From an uncultured Porphyromonadaceae bacterium (GTDB taxonomy: Bacteria > Bacteroidota > Bacteroidia > Bacteroidales > Muribaculaceae), in assembly GCA_900548975.1 (NCBI GenBank), contig URMS01000002.1, positions 62,001 through 126,000 of the forward strand: a stretch of 64,000 nt of DNA, written 5' to 3'. Position numbers and translations under genes: made by a program. This document shows positions 28,596-37,160 of this stretch, piece by piece. The notes below the pieces were generated by a model that saw only the letters and a list, made by a program, of their open reading frames with translations, was not told where the DNA came from and did not search any database. How positions within the stretch are numbered: position 1 is the stretch's first letter; each line of letters opens with the position of its first letter.

Positions 28596-29251
28596 AATAC
28601 AATAACATCATTTTTGATTTCGACGGTACGCTGGCAGATACAGCCGATTTGACAGTAGCAACTATGCAAAAGACTATCAGCGCTTTGAATTTATCCAAAA
28701 AATCCGATGATGAGTGCAGGGCAATGATAGGTTACCGACTTGAAGAAATTCCTTCAATTATGTGGCCCGACATTCCCGATCTATCCGAGCGATATGCTGC
28801 CGCTTTTCGCGAAATTTATAAATCCGTCAAGGGCTCCTTTAGGGTTCGTGCATATCCACTTGTAATTGATACGCTGGCCTTGCTAAAACAGAGTGGAGTA
28901 AAAATGGCCATTGCGTCCAGCCGAAGCAAGGTATCTCTGCTGGAGCTTTGCTCCGAATTGCATATTGGAGAATATTTTCAGATGATAGTCGGCGGCGGTG
29001 ACGTAAAAAATGGCAAACCGGCCCCCGATCCGGTAAATCTTATTCTTGCCGCACAGGGATGGAACAGGGATGAGACACTTGTGGTAGGAGACATGGATGT
29101 TGACATTTTCATGGGCAAAGCCGCTATGACAACCACATGTGGCGTGACTCATGGTAATGGCTCTTTAACAGACCTGAAAGAAGCCGGAGCAGACTATATC
29201 ATATCCGGTTTCTCAAAACTTCATGCCATATCGTGCATAAATGATTGGTAA
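28592..29251 (+). CDS. HAD-family phosphatase (phosphoglycolate phosphatase-like)
   Basis: This 219-residue HAD hydrolase has motif I DFDGTLADT with the nucleophile Asp. The alpha-helical cap lies after residue 15. Motif II is ASSRSK (Ser in place of the more usual Thr-rich form), motif III is the Lys in KNGKPAPDP, and motif IV is VGDMDVDIFMGKAA. It removes phosphate from a small metabolite that cannot be named from sequence. It is translationally coupled to the MATE gene and shares its AT-richer composition. Confidence 0.9.
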   Translation: MKYNNIIFDFDGTLADTADLTVATMQKTISALNLSKKSDDECRAMIGYRLEEIPSIMWPDIPDLSERYAAAFREIYKSVKGSFRVRAYPLVIDTLALLKQSGVKMAIASSRSKVSLLELCSELHIGEYFQMIVGGGDVKNGKPAPDPVNLILAAQGWNRDETLVVGDMDVDIFMGKAAMTTTCGVTHGNGSLTDLKEAGADYIISGFSKLHAISCINDW

Positions 29252-29352
29252 TTTGGATTTCGGAAATGCGACAGTTTTTTTCGGTTCATACATGGTTACG
29301 AGCCGATGACCGGAAGCTCGCAAAAATAAAAATGCAAAAATTCGCGAAAATG

Positions 29353-29384
29353 TTTGCACAGTTCGAAAATTGATTGTAAATTTG
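29353..29384 (+). promoter_or_regulatory. Promoter of the tRNA-Asn pair
   Basis: TTTG (29353-29356), 20 bp, TAAATTTG (29377-29384) lies 35 bp before the first tRNA. Confidence 0.65.
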
Positions 29385-29419
29385 CACCGCAAAAGCCCGG
29401 AGGGGCTGCCGCAATAACT

Positions 29420-29493
29420 GCTTCAATAGCTCAGTCGGTTAGAGCATCTGACTGTTAATCAGAGGGTCGTTGGTTCGAGTCCATCTTGAAGCG
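29420..29493 (+). tRNA. tRNA-Asn (GUU), first copy
   Basis: The 74-nt gene forms a cloverleaf. The acceptor arms are GCTTCAA and TTGAAGC, the anticodon loop is CTGTTAATC with anticodon GTT, and the T-loop is GGTTCGAGTCC. CCA is not encoded. Confidence 0.97.
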
Positions 29494-29535
29494 CTTATTC
29501 ATTATCACATACTTGCGCAAGCAACAGCGCACACT

Positions 29536-29609
29536 GCTTCAATAGCTCAGTCGGTTAGAGCATCTGACTGTTAATCAGAGGGTCGTTGGTTCGAGTCCAT
29601 CTTGAAGCG
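29536..29609 (+). tRNA. tRNA-Asn (GUU), second copy
   Basis: It is identical to the copy at 29420-29493 and 42 bp downstream, so the two are probably cut from one transcript. Confidence 0.97.
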
Positions 29610-29652
29610 CAAACAGAGGATTTCCCGCGAGGGTAGTCCTCTGTTTGCGTTT
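29607..29652 (+). terminator. Terminator hairpin after the tRNA-Asn pair
   Basis: GCAAACAGAGGA pairs with TCCTCTGTTTGC (12 bp) and is followed by a short T-rich stretch. The stem begins at the tRNA 3' end. Confidence 0.6.
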
Positions 29653-29677
29653 ACACCCTTCATGTCGGAAATTAATT

Positions 29678-29708
29678 TTTGGTAATTTGAAAAAAATCGT
29701 TACTTTTG
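29678..29708 (+). promoter_or_regulatory. Promoter of the zapA-rny gene run
   Basis: TTTG (29678-29681), 19 bp, TACTTTTG (29701-29708) is a perfect Bacteroidetes-type promoter 17 nt before the first ATG. Confidence 0.75.
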
Positions 29709-29724
29709 TGAAAATTTGGAGAGA

Positions 29725-30024
29725 ATGGCAAAGGATCTCGCCGAACAACTGACACGATTAGGCCACAAAAGCGAACTGCTGGTGACCCGTTTCGAAAGTC
29801 TGCGCCGCCGCAACCTGGAACTGACCGCCGAGCTCGAAGAGCTCAGAGCCACACTCCGGGCGCGCGATGCCCAGATTGAACGTCTGCTTATGGAAAAAGA
29901 GCACCTGCGGGTGTCGGCGGCAGTGGCCGCAACCCCCGACGATGTCAAGCGAGCCCGAACCCTTGTCGCCGAATTGGTGCGGGATATCGACGCATGCATT
30001 GCCGATCTGACCCGAGATATCTGA
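29725..30024 (+). CDS. Small coiled-coil protein, ZapB-like by position
   Basis: The 99-residue protein begins MAKDLAEQLTRLGHKSELL. It is predicted to be one long coiled coil (about residues 5-60) rich in E, L and R, followed by a short helical tail. No catalytic motif is seen. It is encoded just before zapA behind a strong promoter. That position, its size and the coiled coil suggest a division-associated partner of ZapA, but sequence similarity to enterobacterial ZapB is not evident. I chose the ATG at 29725 over the TTG at 29716 because it has a GGAGAG purine run just upstream. Confidence 0.75.
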   Translation: MAKDLAEQLTRLGHKSELLVTRFESLRRRNLELTAELEELRATLRARDAQIERLLMEKEHLRVSAAVAATPDDVKRARTLVAELVRDIDACIADLTRDI

Positions 30025-30044
30025 TAGCACCCCAGCAGCAGCCG

Positions 30045-30341
30045 ATGGACGATAATAAAGAACATAGGATTACAATCAAGATAGCCGGTGTAGAGCCATT
30101 CAGGCTCCCGGTGTCGGAGAGCGAAGAGTCGTTCTACCGCCTGGTAATAAAGCGAATCAACGAGAATGTCGACCGCCTCAGCTACGGCGTTGGCGCCGAC
30201 CCACAGCCTATAGCGCTCGCAAAAGTGGCTCTGTACTATGCCACAATGCTTTACCGCCAGACCAACATGATAAATTCCCAGGCCCGGATGCTTGCCGACT
30301 TCGAAGAGCGCCTCGACGCCCTTCTGCAAGGCACCGAATAG
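30045..30341 (+). CDS. zapA: Cell division protein ZapA
   Basis: The 98-residue protein has the ZapA layout. The N-terminal part is HRITIKIAGVEPFRLPV, then EESFYRLVIKRINENVDRL, and a C-terminal coiled coil ends in LLQGTE. ZapA cross-links FtsZ filaments at the division ring. The start ATG at 30045 was chosen because residues before it have no family match. The order zapA, structured RNA, rny is typical for the phylum. Confidence 0.88.
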   Translation: MDDNKEHRITIKIAGVEPFRLPVSESEESFYRLVIKRINENVDRLSYGVGADPQPIALAKVALYYATMLYRQTNMINSQARMLADFEERLDALLQGTE

Positions 30342-30344
30342 CAT

Positions 30345-30515
30345 CGGGCATCGTACCATTGCACCGCAGCTGCCGGGCACGCTTCATTTCTTGCGTCGCT
30401 CCGGTCGTGACCGTCGGTCCACTCGCCGATCGAGTGTTGTTAACCGCGCCTGTAGCCTTTTGCGGGACTTCTGTCCCCGCACGGGCTGTCCGGGCGCCTT
30501 TTTTGTTTTTCAATT
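30345..30515 (+). ncRNA. ssrS: Candidate 6S RNA (6S-Flavo type) between zapA and rny
   Basis: The 195-bp gap holds no gene but has several hairpins: CACTCG / CGAGTG at about 30419-30436, TGCGGGAC / GTCCCCGCA at about 30459-30481, and a GC-rich segment followed by a T-rich tail (TTTTTTGTTTTT). In Bacteroidetes the 6S RNA is usually found between zapA and rny, as it lies next to zapA in E. coli. The assignment rests on position and structure; I did not derive the full long-stem/central-bubble fold. The ends are approximate. Confidence 0.55.
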
Positions 30516-30535
30516 ACAAGAACCTAAAGATAACC

Positions 30536-32074
30536 ATGTTTTTGTACTACATCGCCGTTGCTGTCGTGGCCGCCGCCATCGCGGTAATCATCACCCTGAT
30601 AGCACAGCGCAGAATGGCCGGCACACGGGCCAAGCTCATCATCGATGACGCTCAGCGTGCCGCCGAGGACATCAAGCGCAACAAAGCGCTCGAGGGTCGC
30701 GAAGAAGCCCTCAAAATCAGTGCCGAAGCCGAAAAGGCAGCAAACGCCCGTCTGGCAAAAGTGCAGTCGGCCGAAGCCAAGCAGAAGCAGCGCGAACTGC
30801 AGCTCAACCAGCAGCAGAGCGAGAACCAGCGCACCCGCAACGAGCTCGAAGGCCTCCGTCAGGCAATCGAAGGCCAGCAGGCAGCTCTCGCCGCCCGCCA
30901 GGCTCAGCTCGACGAGCTCCACCGCCAGGCCCAGGACATGCTCGAGCATATATCGGGCCTGTCGTCGGCCGAAGCCAAAGAAAAACTCATCGAAAGCCTC
31001 AAGGACGAGGCCAAGACCGCAGCCGCTTCCTATATCAACGACATAATGGACGATGCCAAAATGACCGCCAACAAGGAAGCCAAACGCATTGTCGTGCAGA
31101 GCATACAGCGTGTAGCTACCGAAACTGCCATCGAAAATTCGGTGACAGTGTTCCACATCGACTCCGACGAAATCAAGGGCCGCATTATCGGCCGCGAGGG
31201 CCGCAACATCCGCGCTCTCGAAGCCGCTACAGGCATCGAGATCATCGTCGATGACACCCCCGAGGCAATCGTCCTCTCGGGCTTCGACCCCGTGCGCCGC
31301 GAGATAGCACGCCTGGCGCTGCATCAGCTCGTGGCCGACGGCCGCATCCACCCCGCCCGCATCGAGGAAGTGGTGGCCAAAGTGCGCAAGCAGATCGAAC
31401 AGGAAATCATCGAGACCGGCCAGCGCACATGTATCGACCTCGGCATCCACGGTCTGCATCCCGAGCTTATCCGCCTGGTTGGCAAGATGAAATACCGCTC
31501 GAGCTACGGCCAGAACCTGCTGCAGCACTCGCGCGAGACTGCCAATCTGTGCGCCGTCATGGCATCGGAACTCGGCCTTAACCCGAAGAAAGCACGCCGC
31601 GCAGGCCTGCTCCACGACATAGGCAAGGTGCCCGACGAGGAGCCCGAGCTGCCCCACGCACTTCTGGGCATGAAACTGGCCGAGAAATACAAGGAAAAAC
31701 CCGAAATATGCAACGCCATCGGCGCCCACCACGACGAAGTGGAACAGACCTCGCTTCTGGCACCCATCGTGCAGGTGTGCGACGCCATTTCCGGCGCTCG
31801 CCCCGGCGCTCGCCGCGAAATCGTGGAGGCATACATCAAGCGCCTCAACGACCTCGAGCAGCTTGCACTCTCCTACCCCGGCGTTGTGAAGACCTACGCC
31901 ATCCAGGCAGGCCGCGAGCTCCGCGTGATCGTCGGCGCCGACAAGATCGACGATGCCGAAACCGAAAAGCTCTCCGGCGAAATAGCACGCCGCATACAGG
32001 ACGAAATGACATATCCGGGTCAGGTCAAGATTACCGTAATCCGCGAAACCCGCTCGGTAAGCTTTGCCAAGTAA
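30536..32074 (+). CDS. rny: Ribonuclease Y
   Basis: The 512-residue protein has one N-terminal membrane helix (MFLYYIAVAVVAAAIAVIIT), a long coiled coil (residues 25-200), a KH domain with GREGRNIRALE and a metal-dependent HD domain with LLHDIGKVPDEE and GAHHDE. RNase Y is a membrane-bound endonuclease that starts mRNA decay. The ATG at 30536 was chosen because it begins the membrane helix. The gene is 2 bp from the RicT homologue, a known RNase Y partner in Firmicutes. Confidence 0.97.
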   Translation: MFLYYIAVAVVAAAIAVIITLIAQRRMAGTRAKLIIDDAQRAAEDIKRNKALEGREEALKISAEAEKAANARLAKVQSAEAKQKQRELQLNQQQSENQRTRNELEGLRQAIEGQQAALAARQAQLDELHRQAQDMLEHISGLSSAEAKEKLIESLKDEAKTAAASYINDIMDDAKMTANKEAKRIVVQSIQRVATETAIENSVTVFHIDSDEIKGRIIGREGRNIRALEAATGIEIIVDDTPEAIVLSGFDPVRREIARLALHQLVADGRIHPARIEEVVAKVRKQIEQEIIETGQRTCIDLGIHGLHPELIRLVGKMKYRSSYGQNLLQHSRETANLCAVMASELGLNPKKARRAGLLHDIGKVPDEEPELPHALLGMKLAEKYKEKPEICNAIGAHHDEVEQTSLLAPIVQVCDAISGARPGARREIVEAYIKRLNDLEQLALSYPGVVKTYAIQAGRELRVIVGADKIDDAETEKLSGEIARRIQDEMTYPGQVKITVIRETRSVSFAK

Positions 32075-32075
32075 G

Positions 32076-33392
32076 ATGAAGGATAAGGAAGAAAAAAAGG
32101 CCCCTGTAGCCCCCGACGATAACGATGCCGCCCGGTCGGCGTCGCGAAACGCCGAGGAGCAAGGCACCGAAGCGCCCGCTCCACGGCCACGCATGTGCGG
32201 CGGCTGCCAGCGCGGCAAGCTCCACAGCTTCAACTGGCTCGACGATATTCCGGGCGGATATGCCGACAGCGATCTTGTCGAGGTGCAGTTCAAGAACACC
32301 CGCAAAGGTTTCTACCGCAACAGCGCCCGCATACCACTCGAAATCGGCGATGTCGTGGCTGTGGAAGCATCGCCCGGCCACGACATAGGCACCGTCACCC
32401 TCACTGGCAAACTCGTGGAGCTGAGCATGAAGCGCGCCGGCATCCGCGGAGGCGCCCAGGGCACCGAGATAAAGCGTGTGTTCCGCAAGGCCAAACCCGC
32501 CGACCTCGAGAAATTCGACGAGGCCCGCGCACGCGAGCACGACACCATGATCCGCGCCCGCCGCATAGCCGAAGATCTCAAGCTCAACATGAAGATAGGC
32601 GACGTCGAGTATCAGGGCGACGGCAACAAAGCCATTTTCTACTATATAGCCGACGAGCGCGTCGATTTCCGCCAGCTCATCAAGATACTTGCCGAGACAT
32701 TCAAGGTCCGAATCGAGATGAAACAGATAGGCGCACGCCAGGAAGCCGGCCGCATAGGCGGTATCGGACCGTGCGGACGCCCCCTGTGCTGCTCGCAGTG
32801 GATGACCAACTTCGTGTCGGTGGCCACAAGCGCCGCACGCTATCAGGACATATCGCTCAATCCGCAGAAGCTCGCCGGCCAGTGCGCCAAGCTCAAGTGC
32901 TGCCTCAACTTCGAGGTCGACACCTATGTGGAAGCATCGAAAAAGATGCCTCCGCGCGAAGTGCGCCTCGAAACGGCCGACGCCACCTACTACCACTTCA
33001 AGAGCGACATATTCAACCGCCTGGTCACCTACTCGACCGACAAATCGCTTGCCGCCAACCTGGTGACTATCGACGCCGACCGCGTGTTCGAAATCATAGC
33101 GCTCAACAAAGCCGGTGAAAAGCCCCTCACGCTGCAGCGCGAGGCCGACGTGAAACCCAAGGAGAAAGCAGCCTTCGGCGATATCCTCGGCGAGGACGAT
33201 CTCACACGCTTCGACAAAAAGAAAAAACGCAAAAACAAAAAGAAACCCAAGGCCGACGGCGCCCAGCCACAGCCCGAAAAGGCACAGCCGCGCCAGGAAC
33301 AGAAACCGCAGACCGACCAGGCTCCGCGCAAACCCAAGCCCAGGAAGCCCAAAGGCTCCGGTCAGCCCCCTAAGAAACCACAGGGCGAATGA
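32076..33392 (+). CDS. ricT: PSP1-domain protein, RicT/YaaT-like
   Basis: The 438-residue protein has a basic N-terminal leader, then MCGGCQRGKLHSFNW, the PSP1 domain and a cysteine-rich part (CGRPLCCSQW, KLKCCLNFE). A long K/P/Q-rich disordered tail runs from about residue 370 to the end. In Bacillus, YaaT/RicT forms a Fe-S complex that steers RNase Y. The direct coupling with rny here (ATG 1 nt past the stop) fits that role. The tail is longer than in Firmicutes and may bind RNA; that is inference. Confidence 0.88.
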   Translation: MKDKEEKKAPVAPDDNDAARSASRNAEEQGTEAPAPRPRMCGGCQRGKLHSFNWLDDIPGGYADSDLVEVQFKNTRKGFYRNSARIPLEIGDVVAVEASPGHDIGTVTLTGKLVELSMKRAGIRGGAQGTEIKRVFRKAKPADLEKFDEARAREHDTMIRARRIAEDLKLNMKIGDVEYQGDGNKAIFYYIADERVDFRQLIKILAETFKVRIEMKQIGARQEAGRIGGIGPCGRPLCCSQWMTNFVSVATSAARYQDISLNPQKLAGQCAKLKCCLNFEVDTYVEASKKMPPREVRLETADATYYHFKSDIFNRLVTYSTDKSLAANLVTIDADRVFEIIALNKAGEKPLTLQREADVKPKEKAAFGDILGEDDLTRFDKKKKRKNKKKPKADGAQPQPEKAQPRQEQKPQTDQAPRKPKPRKPKGSGQPPKKPQGE

Positions 33393-33880
33393 GTATGAAA
33401 GCTACACTTCCGGCATTTGTGGCGGCGGTGTTGACACTCACCGCCTGCAACGGTCTTGTGGGGCGAGGCGACGGCGATGACAACCGTTTCAGCGCCTTTG
33501 CCGACATCCCCGTATCGGGCTGGCGCTACGAGCGGCCCGTCGATTTCGAACCCGACACGCTGCTCGACAGCATTGTCGACCGCGGCCGCATGCTTGTGTC
33601 TGTCCGCCACGGCAAGGACTATCTCTACCGCAATCTGTGGCTCGAAATATCCTATGCCGACACCGATTCGACCCGCCGCGCCGACACTCTCAACATCGAA
33701 CTCGCCGACGCCATGGGCAACTGGCACGGACGCGGCATGGGCCTCTCGATGGAAGTGCTCGACACCGTGCCCGGCAACTTCCCTCTGGCCATGCACCGCG
33801 CGGTGAGGGTGCGCCATATAATGCGCGCCGACACACTTTTCGGCATAGAGCGCGTCGGCATAGTATATATACCACTGTAA
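33389..33880 (+). CDS. gldH: GldH-family lipoprotein
   Basis: This 163-residue lipoprotein has signal MSMKATLPAFVAAVLTLTAC (lipobox LTAC). The mature part matches GldH: RYERPVDFEPDTL, LWLEISY and GRGMGLSMEV. GldH is needed for gliding in Flavobacterium; in non-gliding Bacteroidales its role is unclear. The start overlaps the ricT stop by ATGA; a second Met two codons later is also possible. It is followed 1 nt later by a HAD gene. Confidence 0.85.
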   Translation: MSMKATLPAFVAAVLTLTACNGLVGRGDGDDNRFSAFADIPVSGWRYERPVDFEPDTLLDSIVDRGRMLVSVRHGKDYLYRNLWLEISYADTDSTRRADTLNIELADAMGNWHGRGMGLSMEVLDTVPGNFPLAMHRAVRVRHIMRADTLFGIERVGIVYIPL

Positions 33881-33881
33881 G

Positions 33882-34511
33882 ATGCGTACTTTCGACAGCT
33901 ATCTTTTCGACATGGACGGTACTCTGTGGGATGCCGTCGACAGCTACTGCGCAGTGTGGAACCGCACTGTCGCCGACTGCGGCGCCTCTGTGCCGCCGGT
34001 GACACGCGTACGGCTTGAGACGCTCATGGGCAAGCCTCTCGACTTCATATATTCCTGTCTGATAGGCGACAGCACCGACCAGGAAGCCTTCATGAAGCAC
34101 CTCGAAGAGAACGAGCGCGCCATGATGCCCGTGATTGGCGGCCGCCTATACGACGGCGCACGCGCCACCCTCGAGCGGCTGCGCGAACGGGGTGCCCGGC
34201 TGTTCATGGTGAGCAACTGCCAGGCCGACGGACTGCCGACATTTATCCGCTTCAATGCCCTCGACGGCATATTCACCGACACGCTGTCGTTCGGCGCCAC
34301 CGGAAACGAAAAAGACGTGAACATTAGGTACCTCGTTGAGCGTTATAATCTCGAATGTCCTCTCTACATCGGCGATACCGCCGGCGACGCGCACTGCGCG
34401 CATGCTGCCGGAGTACCGTTTGCATGGGCATCGTACGGCTTCGGCCGCGATGTGAAGGACTATGAGTTCAGATTAAATAACATAGAGGAACTTCTGCAAT
34501 GCATACCCTGA
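33882..34511 (+). CDS. HAD-family hydrolase
   Basis: This 209-residue protein has HAD motif I DMDGTLWDA, cap helices, motif II VSNCQ, motif III Lys in GNEKDVNIRYL and motif IV IGDTAGDA. It belongs to the phosphoglycolate phosphatase-like group; the substrate is unknown. The gene overlaps the following M24 peptidase gene by 13 nt and sits in the same long run as gldH. Confidence 0.9.
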   Translation: MRTFDSYLFDMDGTLWDAVDSYCAVWNRTVADCGASVPPVTRVRLETLMGKPLDFIYSCLIGDSTDQEAFMKHLEENERAMMPVIGGRLYDGARATLERLRERGARLFMVSNCQADGLPTFIRFNALDGIFTDTLSFGATGNEKDVNIRYLVERYNLECPLYIGDTAGDAHCAHAAGVPFAWASYGFGRDVKDYEFRLNNIEELLQCIP

Positions 34512-35704
34512 AAGTTCAAACCGAAATAAACCTGCTCGGACACGACGAGCAGGCTCTGCGTCTGGCCCGCATCTACGACGGCATGGCCGCCCGCGACTAC
34601 CGGTCGGCCCTTGTCGCCTCGCTGTCCGACATCTACTATCTTACCGGCCGCATATTCCGCGGCTACATATATCTCGACCCCGCCGCCGACGGCCCGGTAT
34701 ACTTCGTGCGCCAGCCCAACCACCTCACGGGCAAAAACGTACACATGGTGCGCAAACCCGAGGAGATTCCCGCCATTCTCGCCCGCAACGGCATCGCCGC
34801 GGCCGGGCCCGTGGCTCTCGAGCTCAATTCGCTCACCTACGCCGAAGCGCTCCGCCTCAACGGTCTCTTCGGCCAGGACACTGCCGGCAACCTTTCGACT
34901 GTGATGCGCGCCGCCCGCGCCGCCAAGACACCCTTCGAGCAGAGTCTCATCAAGGCATCGGGCATCAGGCACTCGCTGGTCTACGAGCGCATACCCCACC
35001 TCTATCAGGAGGGCATGACCGACATCGAATTCCAGATCGAAATCGAACGCGCCTCGCGCCTCGAGGGCTGTCTGGGCATATTTCGTGTAGGCGGCAGCGA
35101 CATGGAGCTGTTCATGGGCAATGTCCTCACCGGCGAGAACGCCGACACACCGTCGCCCTACGACTTCGCCATGGGAGGCGAGGGCCTCGACCCGTCGCTG
35201 CCCATAGGCGCCAACGGCACGGTCATTAAACCCGGCATTCCGGTAATGGTCGATGTCAACGGCGACTACACCGGCTACATGACCGACATGACACGCTGCT
35301 TCTGCGCCGACACTCCCCTGCCCGAGGCCGTACGTGCCAATCAACTTTCCATCGACATATGCCATGCGCTTGCCGACATGATGAAACCGGGCGTCGCAGC
35401 CGCCGACCTCTACTTCAAAGCCGTCGAAATGGCGAAAGCCGCCGGCATGGAAGAATCTTTCATGGGCCATCGCAGCCACGCCGGCTTCGTGGGCCACGGT
35501 CTTGGCATAGAAATAAACGAGGCGCCGGTGATAGCGCCCCGCTCCGCCGACATACTCCAGGCCGGCAATGTCATAGCCATCGAGCCCAAGTTCGTGATTC
35601 CCGGCATGGGCGCCGTAGGCATCGAGAACACCTATATAGTTGGCGATGAGGCTCCGGGCCGGGTCGTTACCACGGCGCCCGAGCACATCGTGCTTCTGGA
35701 CTAA
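34499..35704 (+). CDS. M24-family metallopeptidase (Xaa-Pro aminopeptidase-like)
   Basis: The 401-residue protein has a creatinase N-terminal domain (residues 1-140) and a pita-bread catalytic domain. The metal ligands are visible: Asp in MVDVNGDY, Asp in MTDMTR, His in GFVGHGLGIEI, Glu in IAIEPKF and Glu in GIENTY. It probably removes N-terminal residues before proline. No signal peptide is present, so it is cytoplasmic. It begins inside the end of the HAD gene (13-nt overlap). Confidence 0.92.
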   Translation: MHTLKVQTEINLLGHDEQALRLARIYDGMAARDYRSALVASLSDIYYLTGRIFRGYIYLDPAADGPVYFVRQPNHLTGKNVHMVRKPEEIPAILARNGIAAAGPVALELNSLTYAEALRLNGLFGQDTAGNLSTVMRAARAAKTPFEQSLIKASGIRHSLVYERIPHLYQEGMTDIEFQIEIERASRLEGCLGIFRVGGSDMELFMGNVLTGENADTPSPYDFAMGGEGLDPSLPIGANGTVIKPGIPVMVDVNGDYTGYMTDMTRCFCADTPLPEAVRANQLSIDICHALADMMKPGVAAADLYFKAVEMAKAAGMEESFMGHRSHAGFVGHGLGIEINEAPVIAPRSADILQAGNVIAIEPKFVIPGMGAVGIENTYIVGDEAPGRVVTTAPEHIVLLD

Positions 35705-35711
35705 TCCATCT

Positions 35712-37142
35712 ATGAACCTTTCAGAATCACTTAGTAAGAAAATATTTAAAACCATAGGCTCCATCGCCGACAGTCTCGGCCGCGAATGCTATGTCGTGGG
35801 CGGATATGTGCGCGACATCATCATAGGCCGCTCGTCGAAGGACATCGACTTTGTCACCGTAGGCTCGGGCATCGAGCTTGCCGAAGCAGTGGCGGCGGCA
35901 ATGGGGCGACACACATCGCTGGCGGTGTACCATAACTACGGCACGGCACAGGTGAAGCACGGCGACCTCGAGCTCGAGTTCGTGGGTGCGCGCCGCGAAT
36001 CCTACCGCCGCGACTCGCGCAATCCCATCGTCGAGGACGGCACTCTCGACGAGGACATAGCCCGGCGCGACTTCACCATCAACGCTCTGGCCATATCGGT
36101 CAATGCCGGCACATTCGGCGAGGTTATCGACCGCTACGACGGCCTGGGCGACATCGAGCGTCGCATCATCCGCACCCCGCTCGACCCCGACATAACCTTC
36201 AGCGACGACCCCCTGCGCATGATGCGCGCCATACGCTTCGCCACACAGCTCGACTTCACTATCCATCCCGACACTTTCGAGGCCATACGCCGCAACGCCC
36301 CGCGCATCGAAATCATTACCAAAGAGCGGATTAAAGACGAGCTGTTCAAGATAATGGCGTCGCCGAAACCGTCGATAGGATGGAAACTGCTGCTCGACAG
36401 CGGTCTGCTGAAATTCATACTGCCAGAACTGGCCCGCATGAAGGGCGTGGAGCTCGTCGACGGACGCGCCCACAAGGACAATTTCTACCACACCATGGCC
36501 GTGCTCGACAGCGTGGCCGAAGCTTCCGACAATGTATATCTGCGCTGGGCCGCCCTGCTCCACGACATAGGCAAACCCGTGACCAAGCACTACGACCACG
36601 ACCGCGGCTGGACATTCCACAACCATAACTTCGTGGGCTCCAAGATGGTGAAAACCATATTCCGACGCATGAAGTTCCCCCTCGGCGCCGAGATGCGCTA
36701 TGTGGCCAAACTTGTGGAACTGCACATGCGCCCCATCGCGCTCGTGGAGGACGAGGTGACCGACAGCGCCGTGCGCCGCCTCATACACTACGCCGAGGAA
36801 GACCTCGACGACCTGATGATACTCGCCCGCGCCGACATAACAAGCAAGGACAGCGCCCGCAAGGCCCGCTATCTGGCCAATTTCGACCTGGTAGAGGAAA
36901 AATTCCGCGCCACCAACGCCAAGGACTTCGAGCGCAACCGCAAAAATCCCGTCGACGGAACAGAAATAATGGCGCTTTTCGGACTTAAGCAGGGTCCCGA
37001 AGTAGGCTACTTCACAAAAAATCTGAAGCAGGCCATAAAAGACTGCGAAATCGACGACAACCGCACCGCCGCCTTCGAATACCTGCTCCGCATCGCAGCC
37101 GAAAAAGGCATCGCACCTCGCTACGACCCTCTCGCATCCTGA
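35712..37142 (+). CDS. cca: CCA-adding tRNA nucleotidyltransferase (HD-domain type)
   Basis: The 476-residue protein has the class II nucleotidyltransferase head (VGGYVRD, DIDFVTVG with the two catalytic Asp), the neck motif RRDFTINALA and a C-terminal HD domain (LHDIGKP). It finishes or repairs the 3' CCA end of tRNAs; both tRNA types in this window lack an encoded CCA. The ATG at 35712 is used because the upstream extension has no family match. It could be a poly(A) polymerase relative, but the usual poly(A)-polymerase arginine-rich tail is absent. Confidence 0.92.
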   Translation: MNLSESLSKKIFKTIGSIADSLGRECYVVGGYVRDIIIGRSSKDIDFVTVGSGIELAEAVAAAMGRHTSLAVYHNYGTAQVKHGDLELEFVGARRESYRRDSRNPIVEDGTLDEDIARRDFTINALAISVNAGTFGEVIDRYDGLGDIERRIIRTPLDPDITFSDDPLRMMRAIRFATQLDFTIHPDTFEAIRRNAPRIEIITKERIKDELFKIMASPKPSIGWKLLLDSGLLKFILPELARMKGVELVDGRAHKDNFYHTMAVLDSVAEASDNVYLRWAALLHDIGKPVTKHYDHDRGWTFHNHNFVGSKMVKTIFRRMKFPLGAEMRYVAKLVELHMRPIALVEDEVTDSAVRRLIHYAEEDLDDLMILARADITSKDSARKARYLANFDLVEEKFRATNAKDFERNRKNPVDGTEIMALFGLKQGPEVGYFTKNLKQAIKDCEIDDNRTAAFEYLLRIAAEKGIAPRYDPLAS

Positions 37143-37160
37143 ACCAATCCATAATCAGTT

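Noticed and set aside
29420..29609. Integrative element at the tRNA-Asn pair
   Set aside because: The two tRNAs are intact and identical over their full length. There is no integrase and no partial tRNA repeat elsewhere in the window.
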